Positions 1-11,537 of a stretch of DNA of 64,000 nucleotides are shown piece by piece (positions within the stretch are counted from its first letter, which is position 1; the number at the start of each line of letters is the position of its first letter). A model generated the notes under the pieces. It saw only the letters and a list, made by a program, of their open reading frames with translations, had not been told where the DNA came from and made no database searches. Location: positions 27,366 through 91,365 of the forward strand of contig CAJQUW010005337.1 of assembly GCA_907163375.1 (NCBI GenBank), in the 5' to 3' direction. Both the position numbers and the translations under genes were made by a program. Source of the DNA: Prostheceraeus crozeri. Lineage: Eukaryota > Platyhelminthes > Polycladida > Euryleptidae.

Positions 1-617
1 GAATATCAAGGTTTCAGATACCGTGACAATTTTGGGTATTCACTGGAGCAAGAATTTAACATGGGATCTTCATTTCAGCGAAATGTTGAAACTTGCATCG
101 CAAAGACTCTACGTAATTCGAACGTGAAAGCCCCTTGTGTCTTCTGATCAGCTCATCATTGTGTATAATTCACTGCTATACAATCTTTTACTCTATGCCG
201 CTCCTCTGTTCTCTTGGCTTTCAAAATGTATCGAGATAAAATTACAGAGATTTCATAATCGTGCTCACCGCCTGATTTGCGGTAAAGACTGTACCTGTGA
301 CAAGTTTCCTTTGTTTTCTGTCGTTCTGAAAGACCGCGCATCTTCATTTTTCAAGAAATGTGAAGTAAACGAGGAGCATCCATCCATTGCATCATTTGAT
401 TCCTCCTCGAATGTTACGTAGCGGTCATTTGTGTCTCCCAAATGTTAAAACTGCCAGAAGACTCCATTCATTCATACCTTGGATGTGTGTTGTCATGAAT
501 GAAGGTGTGTAACATTTTCCAATTGTGATTTTGTATTTTCCTTTTCTCCGGTCTTTTATTTGTGACTTGTATATTGATGTATTTAATGATTTTCAGTATG
601 AGAAATAAACACTTACT
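1..617 (+). mobile_element. LINE copy A, 3' end of a degenerate element
   Basis: The frame starting at base 2 and the open frame at 137-421 encode the region C-terminal to a LINE reverse transcriptase. It has the usual LGIHW-type motif, a YVIRT stretch, then hydrophobic residues and FHNRAHRLICGKDC. One in-frame stop near 128 breaks it. The matching region of copy B (FHKLLCGKACSC, about 1750) is clearly related, so the two are copies of one family. The element ends with AATAAA followed by CTTA repeats at about 605-625, a typical LINE 3' tail. It is cut by the window start. The family is in the CR1/Jockey group by general style only; the clade is not certain. Confidence 0.75.
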
Positions 618-619
618 TA

Positions 620-1993
620 CTTACTCCAGATGTCAAACAGAATTACTAGAAAAACTACCTGTGAACAAGTCCTCGCCAGACATGCATACAATTCTTTACA
701 AAAGTGCAGCCTCTCAACTTGCCAAGTCTATATTCCTGCTTATTCGAGAATCTATCTCGACAGGAAAAGTTCCTTTAATTTGGAAGACGTCTTGTGTGAC
801 CCCCGTCCCTAAAGTTTCCAATCGTACAATGAACGATATTCGTCCTATTTCTCTGATGGGAATACCCGGAAAGCTGCTGGAACAAGTTATTTTGCGATCA
901 CTGAAAGAGTCGTTTATCGGAGACTATGGGCCTCATCAATTTGGCTTCCGGCCAGTCTTCTACCTGCTGCGCCTTGATTTCTCTGCATAATTACGTGACA
1001 TCCTGCCTTGATAATCCTGAGACTGTTGGTGCCATCATCATAGCTTATGACTATTCAAAAGCTTTTGACACTCTAAGACACGATGTGATTATTGCAAAGC
1101 TCATAGAATTGAGATATCCCTCTAGTTTCATTAAATGGCTAGTGGACTATTTTCATGAACGGAAGCAATGTGGTAAGATTGGTAGTACGTGTAGTGGAAT
1201 CGTTGACGTGACTTCGGGTGCCCCACAAGGGTCAATTTTGGGACCCTTCCTTTACAGCATTGCGACAAGCTCCTTTACTTCTACATCTGATAACTGTCAC
1301 ATCGTCAAATATGCAGATGACACTACGATCTGCTTCCCGGTGTATCGTTCCAACAATGCTCATATTTTTCATGTTCATGAACAACTGCTAGAGTGGTCAG
1401 CAAGCATGGACCTGAAGATAAACGAAAGTAAATGTAAAAGCTTGACTATTTCCAAGACTACAAATACCGCTCCTATCCAAATTCTGAATGTTAAATCTGT
1501 CGACGCTCTATGTGTGCTCGGAGTTTACTTCAACTCAAAAGGAACTTGGTCTTCACATATTGACAATGTTATCAAGACTGCTTCCAGGAGATTTTACGTC
1601 CTAAGAATGCTGCGCCCGTTACTGTCCAATGACAATTTGAAAGTTGTATATTTCAGTCAGGTCCGCTCCATAATGGATTATTGTAGTCCTCTGTTCATGG
1701 GGTTATCGGTTTCGGACTCAAAGAGATTAGACGGTGTGCAGAGGAGGTTTCATAAATTGTTGTGTGGCAAGGCATGCAGCTGCGCAATTCTGCCCCCTTT
1801 GGAAGGTCGACGACGTTCACAATCACTAAAGCTATTGAATTCAATCCAACAGAAAAATCATATTCTACATGACCTTCTCCCGAACATGTCCGTATCTGGC
1901 AAATTCTTACTGCCTTCAAGACATGCCGTCAGACACAGCCGAACTTTCATTCTTTTCATTTGTTCAATTTTTAACTCGCTTCATGCACGATGA
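620..1993 (+). pseudogene. LINE copy B, reverse transcriptase (frameshifted)
   Basis: This is a 5'-truncated non-LTR retrotransposon lying directly after the CTTA tail of copy A. Frame 562-990 gives the RT fingers (KTSCVTPVPKVSN, then DIRPISLMGIPGKLLEQVI). Frame 926-1993 continues with the palm: DYSKAFDTLRHD (motif A), SGAPQGSILGPFLYS (motif B) and KYADDTTI (motif C, YADD intact), followed by the LGVYFNSKGTWSSHI thumb motif and the C-terminal region. A frameshift at about 940-985 separates the frames, so it cannot make one protein as read. An endonuclease domain is not present. The 3' end runs into a (TTA)n tract at about 2051. Catalytic residues are present but the copy is dead. Confidence 0.85.
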
Positions 1994-2050
1994 CTTCTAC
2001 TATGTGAATTCCTTTGTAAAGACCGATTTCTATTCTGATGAAATATACGC

Positions 2051-2084
2051 TTATTATTATTATTATTTTTATTTTTTTTTTTTT
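2051..2084. repeat. (TTA)n / poly-T tract at the 3' end of the minus-strand LINE
   Basis: TTA units run into a T-rich stretch. Read on the minus strand this is an A-rich tail followed by (TAA)n. A matching (TTA)n tract lies at 5933-5978 on the other side of the minus-strand LINE. The two tracts probably represent the split target site. Confidence 0.8.
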
Positions 2085-2131
2085 GGTACACGACTCTTAC
2101 GAGCCGGAGCATTTCTCAAGATCTCGGAATC

Positions 2132-5100
2132 CTACCAGGATTCAGGGAGATCTAGAGTTCGTCTGAGAAGATAGGCACTGCCAAGCAGGGCGGCCTTCTG
2201 CAACTGAGGTACATGATGGTGTCCGGGTATTTCTTTCAGGTACTTTGTCAAGTTACCTGTGTGGGCCCCAAGTGCTCCGATCACTACAGGGATACACTTC
2301 GTCCTGATATTCCACAACTTCTGCACTTCCATTTTCAGGTCTTGGTATTTCGTGATTTTCTCCTTTTCTTTATTGCATATATTCCGGTCTTCTGGGACTG
2401 CTATATCTATTATAACTCCGGTCTTCTTCTCTTTGTCAACTACCACTATGTCCGGCCTTCTTGCAGTGATCCTTCTGTCAGTTCTTATCTCAAAGTCCCA
2501 CAGGATCTTTACCGTACTATTTTCTATGACGGGCTCAGGCACGTGCTGCCATGGTTCGGGCGACACGGGCAAGTCGTAGTGTAGGCAGATGTCGCGGTGG
2601 ATTATTCTTGCGACTTCATTATGACGGTTGATGTATTCGGTTCCAGCCAACTTCGAACATCCAGCTAAGATATGAGCTACTGTCTCATCTGCGTTCTTGC
2701 ACATCCTGCATTTTGCGTCAGTGCTTGTCTTCATTATGTAAGTTGCATGTGCTTTCGTATTTAAGGCTTGATCTTGGGCAGCGACCAGTAGTGCTTCCGT
2801 CTCAATCTTCAGCTTGACTGTTCGTAGCCAGCTGTAGCATGCCTTCCTTGATGTTATTTCTTTCATCTGCCGTTCGTATTGGCCATGCATTGCTTTCTCT
2901 CTCCACTTTTGGTACCGATCTTCAATCCTCTTCTTTTTTCCAATCATCTGTTGTTTCTTCTTGTTGGCGATACAGGTCACTTGATTGCGCCACCGCCAGC
3001 AGTGGGTCATCAACAACGTTGTGCAAGTGTTCTGTAAGGCTTCGATTTTCTTGCTCTACTATGTCGGTCAGGTTCTTCAAGCCTCTTCCTCTCCGATCCC
3101 GCGGTAAGTAGAGGCGATCCACGCCTGCTCTTGGGTGCAGCCCGCCGTACATGTTCATTATCTGGCGAGTCTTGCGGTTCAGTTCATCAAGCTCCTGGAC
3201 TCTCCATTTCACCACTCCTCCTGTGTAGCTGATGACAGGCACTGCGAAAGTATTTATTGCCTCGATCTTGTGCATTGCGTATAGCTTTGACTTCATTACA
3301 CTCCTCAGCCTTTTCTTGTACTCGGCGATTGCTTGTGCCTTTGCTGTGTCATCTAGGTTGGTGTGGTGTTGCGGGATTCCAAGGTACTTGTATCCTTCTT
3401 CATTCACGTCTTGAATATTGCCTCCATCTGTCTCTAGTCCATCAGTGTGAATTGTCTGGCCTCTATGGGTGATGAGACGTGCGCATTTACTGATTCCAAA
3501 TCGCATGCTGATGTCATCGCTGAAGATCTTGACAGCATTGATTAAGGCGTTTATGTCACTTTCTGTCCTTCCGTACAACTTCACATCATCCATGTAAAGG
3601 AGGTGGTTCACTCGTTGTCCTGATGTTAATTTGTAGGCTTGCTGCATCTGTCCTAGGACATCGCTGAGTGGGTTCATCGCCAGACAGAAGAGCAGCGGGG
3701 ACAGTGAATCCCCTTGGAAGATGCCTCTTTTGATCTGCACCATTCCTATGTCTTCATTGGCATGTGTTAGCTTCGTCTTCCAGATTGTCATTGATACAGC
3801 AACAACTTCTTGTATGGCCTTGTCGATCTTGTACATATCTAGACATTTGGTTATCCAGGAGTGTGGGATGGAGTCAAATGCCTTGCGATAGTCGATCCAA
3901 GCCATTGCCAGGTTCTTCTTTCGCCTTTTGCTTTCACTTGTAATTGTTCGGTCTATGGCCAGCTGTTCTTTGGTTCCCCTGCATTTCGGTCGGCATCCTT
4001 TCTGTTCGTGGTGCATTATATTGTTTGCTTCGACATGTCCGTTGATCTTGCTTGCAACGATCCCACTGAACAACTTCCACATGGTTGGGAGGCAGGTAAT
4101 CGGTCTGAAGTTGTCGGGGCGTGGTGGTTTGCTTTCATCTTTGTGTATAAGTACGGTTCTTCCTGTGACCATCCATTCTGGTATTGAGGTAGGTTCTCTA
4201 AGAGCTCGTTGTAGCACGTGGTTAGTCTTGAGTGCAAGCTCTTTAGCTTCTTAATCCAGAAAGCTTGAACCTTGTCCGGACCTGGTGCTTTCCAATTTGC
4301 CATGCTGGTTAGTTTGTACTGCATGTCAGTATCGGATATCGACACACTAGCTTGGTTTTGTATGCTATCACACTTGTCTTCTACCTCGTCCAACCATTCA
4401 GCATTCTCATTGTGGCACACTTCTGACTCCCATATGTTTTTCCAGTATTCCATTACTTCATTCTTGTCTTTTAGACTCTCTTCATGCGCTTCTTGACCTC
4501 TCAACTTTCGATACACCTTCTTAGGATTGTGTAGGAATAGCTTGTTGATTCTGAACTGTTCGTTTCTATCTTCATACCTCTTCAATCGATGACTTATTGC
4601 TGTTAGACGCTGTTTCGCATCTTCATACACTTCATTGGTGCTTCTTGTGTCCATACGATATTTGCGCAGCATGTAGTGGGGTAATCTTCCATTGCATTCC
4701 ATATACGACTTTAATTGACTGATTTCTCTCCTCAGTGTTTCAATTTGCTTCTGTAGTCGTCGTTTCCATGGTGGTATACGTTTACCTTGGACCTGGTTGC
4801 TTGAGTATACCAGCTCTTCCGTCACCTTCGCAGCTGAATATATCAGTGTGTTAAGTTCGGTTATGCTGTTGGTCGGACTGCTTCTTGTCACGAATTCGAT
4901 TTGTTCAAGCAACTTCCTTGTCTCCTTATTGACAGGTATCTTCCTTATATTCACTCGGTTTTCGAGAGTTGCATATTTTTCAATGTATTCGGTAATTCGG
5001 AGCTTTGATTGTAGTTCTTCAACAGATAGTGGTCTTTCTGATATTTCAACGTTCACGTCTTGTGTTGCTGTGTCTTCTTCCTCTTCTTCGTCGTGACTGG

Positions 5101-5513
5101 AAGGCATGCTATTATTGTTTTCTTCAATTTCTTCATTATCATCGACTCCTGGCTGTGATATTCGGTTTGCAATTTCTTGTATGTCATGACAGGTCATCAA
5201 GTTATTCTTCACAATTGATCGCTTTTGATTTAGGAGTCCTTGTTTTGTCACGGTTGTGTCTGGATGCATCTGTTTCCATACAGTGTATATCGTGCATGCG
5301 CTTGCGATATCCTCTTTCGTCCGGACGACTTTTGAAGTAGCTCTCAATTACTTGGGCGTTGTTGGCATGTGACCATTTTCTTCTCTGACGTTTGCAATGT
5401 TCGTTCTCTCCAGTAGCCCTACCGCTTGAACGTCCTGGATTCCCAACATTCAACGCAGGCCTTGGTAACCCGGGCGACGCCTGTTCCGGTATGACAATTG
5501 ATTGATTCTCCAT
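2132..5513 (-). pseudogene. LINE polyprotein with RT and restriction-like endonuclease, three frameshifts
   Basis: Three long minus frames follow each other after a short N-terminal one. Frame 5513-5202 has RRKWSHANNAQVIESYF and DERGYRKRM. Frame 5347-4016 continues from VWKQMHPDTTVTKQGLL through an acidic linker to NWKAPGPDKVQAFWIK. Frame 4217-2922 is the RT: DNFRPITCLPTMWKLFS, WIDYRKAFDSIPHSW (motif A), KRGIFQGDSLSPLLFCLA (motif B) and LLYMDDVKLYG (motif C). Frame 3016-2132 has the CRMCKNADETVAHILAGC finger and the endonuclease signature RRPDIVVVDK with VIIDIAVPEDRN. The frames change near 5285, 4195 and 2935; the last is in a homopolymer run. All catalytic motifs are still visible, so decay is recent or partly due to sequence error. 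Confidence 0.85.
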
Positions 5514-5663
5514 TCATTGGGTATTGGGCGGGCATAGCGAGATTAAGGAGTTCACCACTTCGAACCCCCGGCAAGGCACTTATGGGTTACTTAGATGTTA
5601 GTAGTCCCTACTTAGGTCCCTATATATCATTATTAATGCAGCCTTCACGTTACCACTTTATTA

Positions 5664-5712
5664 GACCTCCAAGTAGCTGGATTACAGGCGCTTGCCAAAG
5701 CACCCGGTCGGG
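5664..5712 (-). other. 7SL (SRP RNA) Alu-domain-like segment, copy 1
   Basis: The minus strand contains CCGGGTGC, then GCGCCTGTAATCCAGCTACT followed by TGGAGG, which closely resembles the 5' Alu domain of 7SL RNA, including the conserved TGTAA element. The central and S domains of 7SL are not recognisable downstream. It is therefore a 7SL-derived fragment rather than a full SRP RNA gene. Confidence 0.6.
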
Positions 5713-5795
5713 CTGAGACATAGTATAATGGTTATATTATATATTGGAATTAATAGGTGTTTATATAGTTAATAGGTGACTGGATCCATCATCAA

Positions 5796-5842
5796 GGGCC
5801 TCCAGGTAGCTGGATTACAGGTGCTAGCCACACACCCGGCCG
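5796..5842 (-). other. 7SL (SRP RNA) Alu-domain-like segment, copy 2
   Basis: This is a second minus-strand copy about 130 bp upstream of copy 1: GGCCGGGTGTGTGG, then CACCTGTAATCCAGCTACCT and GGAGGCC. Both copies lack one C that primate Alu has in the TCCCAGCTAC motif, which argues against human contamination. A tRNA-like head lies just upstream on the same strand, so this may be part of a composite tRNA/7SL SINE. Confidence 0.6.
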
Positions 5843-5860
5843 AAATTAATAAGTGACTGG

Positions 5861-5926
5861 GAGCGGGTTCGAACCCAGGCACGTCTGGACCATAGCCAGA
5901 GACAGTAACCACTGTGCCACCCGCTC
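5861..5926 (-). other. tRNA-like SINE head with pol III boxes
   Basis: The minus strand begins GAGCGGGTGGCACAGTGG and ends GGTTCGAACCCGCTC. It has an A-box-like and a perfect B-box-like motif, and seven terminal bases that pair (GAGCGGG/CCCGCTC). At 66 nt with the T-stem overlapping the terminal stem it is not a normal tRNA. A tRNA-derived SINE promoter is more likely. It directly abuts the (TTA)n tract. Confidence 0.55.
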
Positions 5927-5932
5927 GCTATC

Positions 5933-5978
<46 letters not shown>
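5933..5978. repeat. (TTA)n microsatellite
   Basis: About fifteen uninterrupted TTA units. It is the upstream partner of the tract at 2051-2084 and probably the target array into which the minus-strand LINE inserted. Confidence 0.95.
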
Positions 5979-6162
5979 CATGATTTTTTGACAATCACTA
6001 GACGTAGATAGAACTGACATTTCATCACATAAATAAATTCTGACTTTGAACTATCTACTGTAAAAACAGTTTGCCATCTCACCACTTAAATTCCATTGAT
6101 TACGTGTTGATTTCACATCCATGACACATAGTCAATGATTTTGAATGATTAATAATAGCTTC

Positions 6163-9100
6163 CGGGGCTGCCACTCTTATCAAAAATAAAAACTGGAAAG
6201 TCAAATCGGAATGGGCCCCCTAAATTAGGAATGGGCCCCTACCTGGTAAGTTTTGAAAGCGTTCAAGCAGCAATTGGGTCTGTTCTAATAAAGATGCTTC
6301 TGAATCCTCACAGTTAGCAATTAAATGTATAAAATTATTACTGATGCTTATTCAATCATCAGTTTCAACAAGGTACACTAGAATACATGACTCGAACAGA
6401 GACTATTTCAGGAGAACCGTTTTCGAAGGTTAGACAGAGTATACTACAAAGATCCCTCTACCTGCCCCCAATGCAAAGTCAGCATGAAGTGATTGAACAA
6501 TTGACTATTTCAGCTCGATATGAAGACTGCAGATTATCGAAGTCTACATGTAGGCCTATGGATGATTTTACTTAACTGTTTCAAAGACAACTTTCTACAT
6601 TTCTTTCATGAATTTTACATTCAAATTTATAATGCACTATTCTCGTGCAGCTTTGTCATTTTCTAATAATCGTGCCATGACGTCACACGGTGCAAGACCC
6701 CGTCTTTATTGTGAAGAATTTTCATGAAACCATTGGAAAATTGTTGTCCAGCTGTTCGACGTTTGGAAGACTGCTTCAGCTGAGGGGTCTGGTCACAGCA
6801 AATATATTCATACAAAATCCATGGTCAGCGAATGGTTTCTGTACGCCATTTTCTTTGGGAGAGCCATAATTCTTTCGAGAAATCGAGAATGTGTGGTAAA
6901 GCCTTCCTTTCTATGCTGTATGAAATATACCGAATGTCATGAAGGATAGGAGCGTCTTCATACAGGATGGAATGTCAGCGCACTATTACAGACCCATCGA
7001 AAAATTATTTAAACAGCAATTTTCCTACATCTTGGATTGACCGTCATGGTAGCCTTTGGAATGGCTTCCGATACCACCAGATTCAATGCTCTTTGACTTT
7101 TTTCTTTAGGGCACGTCTAAGAAATGGTGCGTCAGAGTCATCGTATGCATTTGGATGAACTGGAAAACAAAGCTTTGCACAGTTTTCTGCAGATCGACGA
7201 GCGATTGCGTAGAGATATGCTCTTGCGATGTTGACCGAATAATTAGATTGCGTTTGGGCAAATGGTGAGCAAGTAGAAAATAAATGCTATAGTTGTACTC
7301 GCGTTCCGAATCATCCGAAATACTGACATCTACGATTAATGAAATACATGCAGTTCAAATCTCATTCTGTAGAATTCGTTTCTAAAATTTGAAATTTGCA
7401 AACACCAATGCAAATTGCTTATTCGTGTTTGCACTTCATGCACGAAGGCGAGCTGCCGGATTTCCAAGCACATCCACCTCCCGATGGTCTGTGGATTGAG
7501 TTGCTGATTTACTCCACTGATGGTAGCTAAAAAGTCAAAAAGGCTTGCAGTTTAGCATGAAGAAACTTCATCAGTACTTGTAGCTTCGGCAATGATTCAA
7601 ATCAAACCTTGCTCTCATCTCTTGTACTTCAAACATAATAAATACATTTACAACATTACAACAATTACATCTAAGAACAACTTTTGAATTTCAAACAAGA
7701 TTATGATTGCTATTTGATAAATGTTGATCCGACATGGTATAAGTAAACGCAAAATCAACACGAAAAGAAATCCTTATCACTTCTGCAGTTGTTTGCGAGA
7801 TTTCAATCTTCGCTGGTGCCTTCGCTGAAATTTACCCGCTTTTGCAACAACTGATCGTACAAAATATTCTTTCGTCACTCCCTTGTGTTCCCCAAACTTT
7901 TTAGTAGATTTGTCTTACACGTTTTTCTGACAGACGCTCCTTGAAAGACACGTTTTGGAGAGCATCAAAGCGATCAGAACTCAATTCATAATAGACTCTA
8001 TAATTACGTATTGCAAGTTTATCGTTAAGCATTCCCTGTAACGGACTTAAGACATTGCCTTCAGCTGGACGCTGAATTTCTTAATGCTTGTTTTTCTAAA
8101 TCAAATTTTTTATTCCTGTTCAAATGTTTGTATGTCTCTTAGTTACCAGACAACGAAAAGGTTTTGGTTTGTTGCGTCTATCAGGATCCTAGAATTACAT
8201 GTAAATAGACATTGTACATATTGTGCTATTTAAAGCTGGAAACGGTGAGTTTTAGGCATATTTGTAACTCCCTATGATGTGAAATTTTATTGGTGATAAA
8301 ATGTAGCTGATTCACTTATGAGCGTGAAATGATGTGTCTTGTTTTTTTATTGCAGTTTTCACGTTGCATCTAAGAAATACAATTATAGTGCATCAGTTGA
8401 GGTGTTTTCAACTTAATAGCGCAAATTGGACGTATGCCGTCACATTCCCACCTAAATTTATCTCTTATTTCAAAACCTTGATTACTTGCGTTTCGTCCAG
8501 TTTCTTGAGATTGTCGAAAGGATCACTGACTTCCTTGTACAAGAATCTTCTGCTCCAGAGTCAAGCGGATTTTTAGAAAGCATCTGCTTTGAATTTGATC
8601 ATCCTTAAAATTTGCAGGGTCTTTAAGGTCCCCTTACAATTTGCATAGCTCCGTTCACAATTCAAAAAAGCCCTACATAATCTCTAAAAAGGCCCCACAT
8701 GCTCTAGTCTTTAAGGGTGCCGGTCTCAATCCTATCAGACCTTTACAATCTCAAGAGGTACATGTACATGTATATTCATATCTAAAAAGAGCTCTTCAAA
8801 AACTAAAACAGTTGCCGTTCACAATCTCAAAGGGCTGTTTCACAAAATCTTATCCATTGGGTCCTTTCAAAATCTAAAAAATGGCCCCCTCACGATCTTA
8901 AAAAAGGTCCCTTCGCAGTCTCAAAATACCCCTCGCATGATCTTAAAGGGCCCTTCGCAATCTCAAAACGGCTCCCTCACAATCCTATAGGGGTCCCTTC
9001 ACAATCTCAAAGAGCCCCTCACGATCCCAAAGGGGCCCCTTCGCAGTCTCAAAAGGGTGCCTTCACAACTGAAAAGGGCGCTCTCATTATCTCAAAGGGT

Positions 9101-9233
9101 CTCCTACGCAGTCTCAAAAGGGCCCCTTCAAAATCTAAAATAGCTCAAAACCCGAATTATTTGTTCCATGGCCAAACATTTTCTCACTACTTAGGTCAAT
9201 CTAAAAAAAGAAACCGGAAGAGTGGCAGCCCTG
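6163..9233. mobile_element. hAT-like non-autonomous DNA transposon
   Basis: The right end reads CAGGGCTGCCACTCTT on the reverse strand and the left end repeats it with one difference (A to G at the second base). The 6-bp word AGCTTC lies at or next to both outer junctions, compatible with a decayed 8-bp target duplication. CAGGG-type ends with 8-bp duplications are typical of hAT elements. Inside, subterminal GGGCCCC-rich repeats occur at both sides (6212-6240 and 8618-9146). The interior (6240-8610) has only short random-looking frames and no recognisable transposase, so the element is non-autonomous or dead. Confidence 0.6.
8618..9146. repeat. degenerate ~26-bp minisatellite (GGGCCCCTTCACAATCTCAA-like)
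   Basis: About twenty imperfect units alternate a GGGYCCCTT block with a CACAATCTCAAA or GCAGTCTCAAAA block. Units drift in length and sequence, and the left half is more degenerate. The array ends about 90 bp inside the right terminus of the hAT-like element, so it is probably subterminal transposon structure. Confidence 0.8.
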
Positions 9234-10517
9234 AGCTTCGGTGTGTCAAGAGGAAAACGCTAATGGTTTGTTTTACTGCAGAACTGAATGGAAGCTGATT
9301 CGCACGCCTTTTTATACCGATAGCCTATATATTGAAATAAATATTGAAAATATTAGCTCTGATCAATCACTTACATAGGTGTAGATAAAATCACTTCGAT
9401 TTATCATGTTTATGCTCAAGTGCTAACTGCGATGAATCATTAACCTGTAGGCCTATTTGAAGCTTATCACGATATAAAAGAGGTTCAAATAAAACATCTC
9501 TTCCATACTTTGTACATGAGGTTCATGTAGATAGTACAAGGGTCATTCCACAGAAAACTTGTAATTTTGTGTCCCGAAGACATTTTTCAATATTCGTAAT
9601 TTCGACTGCACAGGATTATCAAAATGAAGGATTCCGTAATGTAACTAGATTTTAGGCGCGTAGGATGTCTTCAGCTCCTTTCAATGTATATGATTACGTA
9701 GCCGATCCGTTGCTGTCTCAGAGTGCACATCAAAATTCTCAGCAAATCAAATATTTTATTATGCGTGATAGGATTTCATGCTCTTGGTGCAGGCTAGCAC
9801 AATGCGCTTCGACTTCTATCATCTTCCTCTCACGTCAAGTTTGGCACCAAATGCCCTACGATTTCGCTTGAAATCGGGGAATGTAGAGCCATGATCAAAT
9901 CATAAGATCAAATTCATTCATCTTTTATCCCATGACACGCATTTCGATATGCTTACTTCAAAACGCACATTGATTCCAAATCAGTGATGTGACGGACAAC
10001 ATCACAAGAGAGTAGCATCATAGCTAATATTGATGAAAACCTAACACACAGAATTAGTCTCTTCTTCCGTTTGACTAGAATGGAAGCATTGGAACATGTA
10101 ACGTTATTGAAATGGCAACAAAGACATACCACTAAACTCCCGACAGGTCATCCGAAACTTCAGTCATCATCGAGATTCCGTCTTTTTCTGCTTTTCCTAT
10201 ACAGTGTGTATGTATGACTCGTATAACTAGTAGGCTATTCCACGTCTGCCATACCAACAATTCTATCGTGCTTACTCTCTCAACGCACCGGCGTATTCTG
10301 ATTGGCAAAGATCGTACCAAAGAGTGCAAAAATACAAAAGTAGATTACCCTGCTAGATGCAATGCAAAACTTGCAACAGAACGGAAAGCTGTTGAAAAGA
10401 TAGCTTCCATGGGACCTTGATCAAGTGCGCTGTATCAAACCGTTTCGCCGAGACCGCTACTTTTGGTCAAGCGCATATAATGTCAATTGGAGCCCGCTCT
10501 CTGACAGCCTGGTGACC
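9234..10517. other. no recognisable feature
   Basis: AT-rich sequence with only short open frames (for example 9665-9871 and 10214-10420) that match no family I recognise and have no convincing splice or promoter context. Confidence 0.6.
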
Positions 10518-10637
10518 ATTACTGATCAGTATACTGTTTCCTACCTCGGTTTCCACCAATCAAAAAAACTACTCAAATTATTACTGATCAATATCCTGTT
10601 TCCTACCTCGGATTCCACTATTGAAAAAACTACTAGC
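10518..10637. repeat. tandem duplication of ~61 bp
   Basis: A segment starting TTACTGATCAGTAT and containing GTTTCCTACCTCGG occurs at about 10518-10577 and again at 10580-10637 with a few changes. It lies immediately upstream of the 36-bp minisatellite. Confidence 0.85.
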
Positions 10638-10644
10638 CCACACA

Positions 10645-11421
10645 GTTCTGGATAAGCATAGTACAAGAGTAGACTACATAGTTCTGGATAAGCATAGTAC
10701 AAGAGTAGCCTACATAGTTCTGGATAAGCATAGTACAAGAGTAGCCTACACAGTTCTGGATAAGCATAGTACAAGAGTAGCCTACATAGTTCTGGATGAG
10801 CATAGTACAAGAGTAGCCTACATAGTTCTGGATGAGCGCAGTACAAGAGTAGCCTACATAGTTCTGGATAAGCATAGTACAAGAGTAGCCTACATAGTTC
10901 TGGATGAGCGCAGTACAAGAGTAGCCTACATAGTTCTGGATAAGCATAGTACAAGAGTAGCCTACATAGTTCTGGATGAGCGCAGTACAAGAGTAGCCTA
11001 CATAGTTCTGGATGAGCATAGTACAAGAGTAGCCTACATAGTTCTGGATGAGCATAGTACAAGAGTAGCCTACATAGTTCTGGATGAGCGCAGTACAAGA
11101 GTAGCCTACATAGTTCTGGATAAGCATAGTACAAGAGTAGCCTACACAGTTCTGGATAAGCATAGTACAAGAGTAGCCTACATAGTTCTGGATGAGCATA
11201 GTACAAGAGTAGCCTACATAGTTCTGGATGAGCATAGTACAAGAGTAGCCTACATAGTTCTGGATGAGCATTGTACAAGAGTAGCCTACATAGTTCTGGA
11301 TAAGCATAGTACAAGAGTAGCCTACATAGTTCTGGATGAGCATAGTACAAGAGTAGCCTACATAGTTCTGGATAAGCACAGTACAAGAGTAGCCTACATA
11401 GTTCTGGATGAGCATGATAAT
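10645..11421. repeat. 36-bp minisatellite, 21 full copies plus a partial copy
   Basis: The unit starts GTTCTGGATAAGCATAGTAC and ends AGAGTAGCCTACATA. The period is exactly 36 bp, so one plus frame and two minus frames stay open for about 260 codons. The variation is confined to a few positions: AAG/GAG, CAT/CGC/CAC and ACA/ATA. The open frames (repeat VLDKHSTRVAYI on plus) follow from the period and are not evidence of a protein. Neighbouring units share variants, so the array grew by local duplication. Confidence 0.95.
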
Positions 11422-11537
11422 CTATTTGCTTTCCTCTAATAGTTGCCTGTACTTTGAATGTTCATCATTTGTCAGAATATTTTGAAATTGCATTTAAATG
11501 CCAAATCTACATACAGCAGGAGGATTTCACAACTTAC

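Larger units (their letters stand above)
2086..5930 (-). mobile_element. R4/Dong-like LINE with restriction-like endonuclease
   Basis: This is a nearly full-length non-LTR element of about 3.85 kb on the minus strand, bounded by (TTA)n on both sides. Insertion into (TAA)n arrays is known for Dong and related R4-clade elements, which carry a C-terminal restriction-like endonuclease instead of an APE. The protein order fits that class: an N-terminal basic region, RT with YMDD, a C-C-H-C finger and a PD-D endonuclease. The 5' region (5600-5930) contains two 7SL-like segments and a tRNA-like head, listed separately. Whether those belong to the element's 5' UTR or are a SINE lying upstream cannot be decided from one copy. 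Clade assignment (R4 versus Hero/R2-like relatives) is by motif style. Confidence 0.75.

Noticed and set aside
5664..5842. Human Alu contamination
   Set aside because: The similarity is limited to the 7SL-like core, both copies share a non-Alu base deletion, and the flanks are AT-rich local sequence.
5861..5926. Functional tRNA gene
   Set aside because: It is only 66 nt with overlapping T and terminal stems; a SINE head fits better.
10645..11421. Minisatellite as a CRISPR array or repeat protein gene
   Set aside because: There are no unique spacers, the whole unit repeats, and long frames occur on both strands only because the period is divisible by three.
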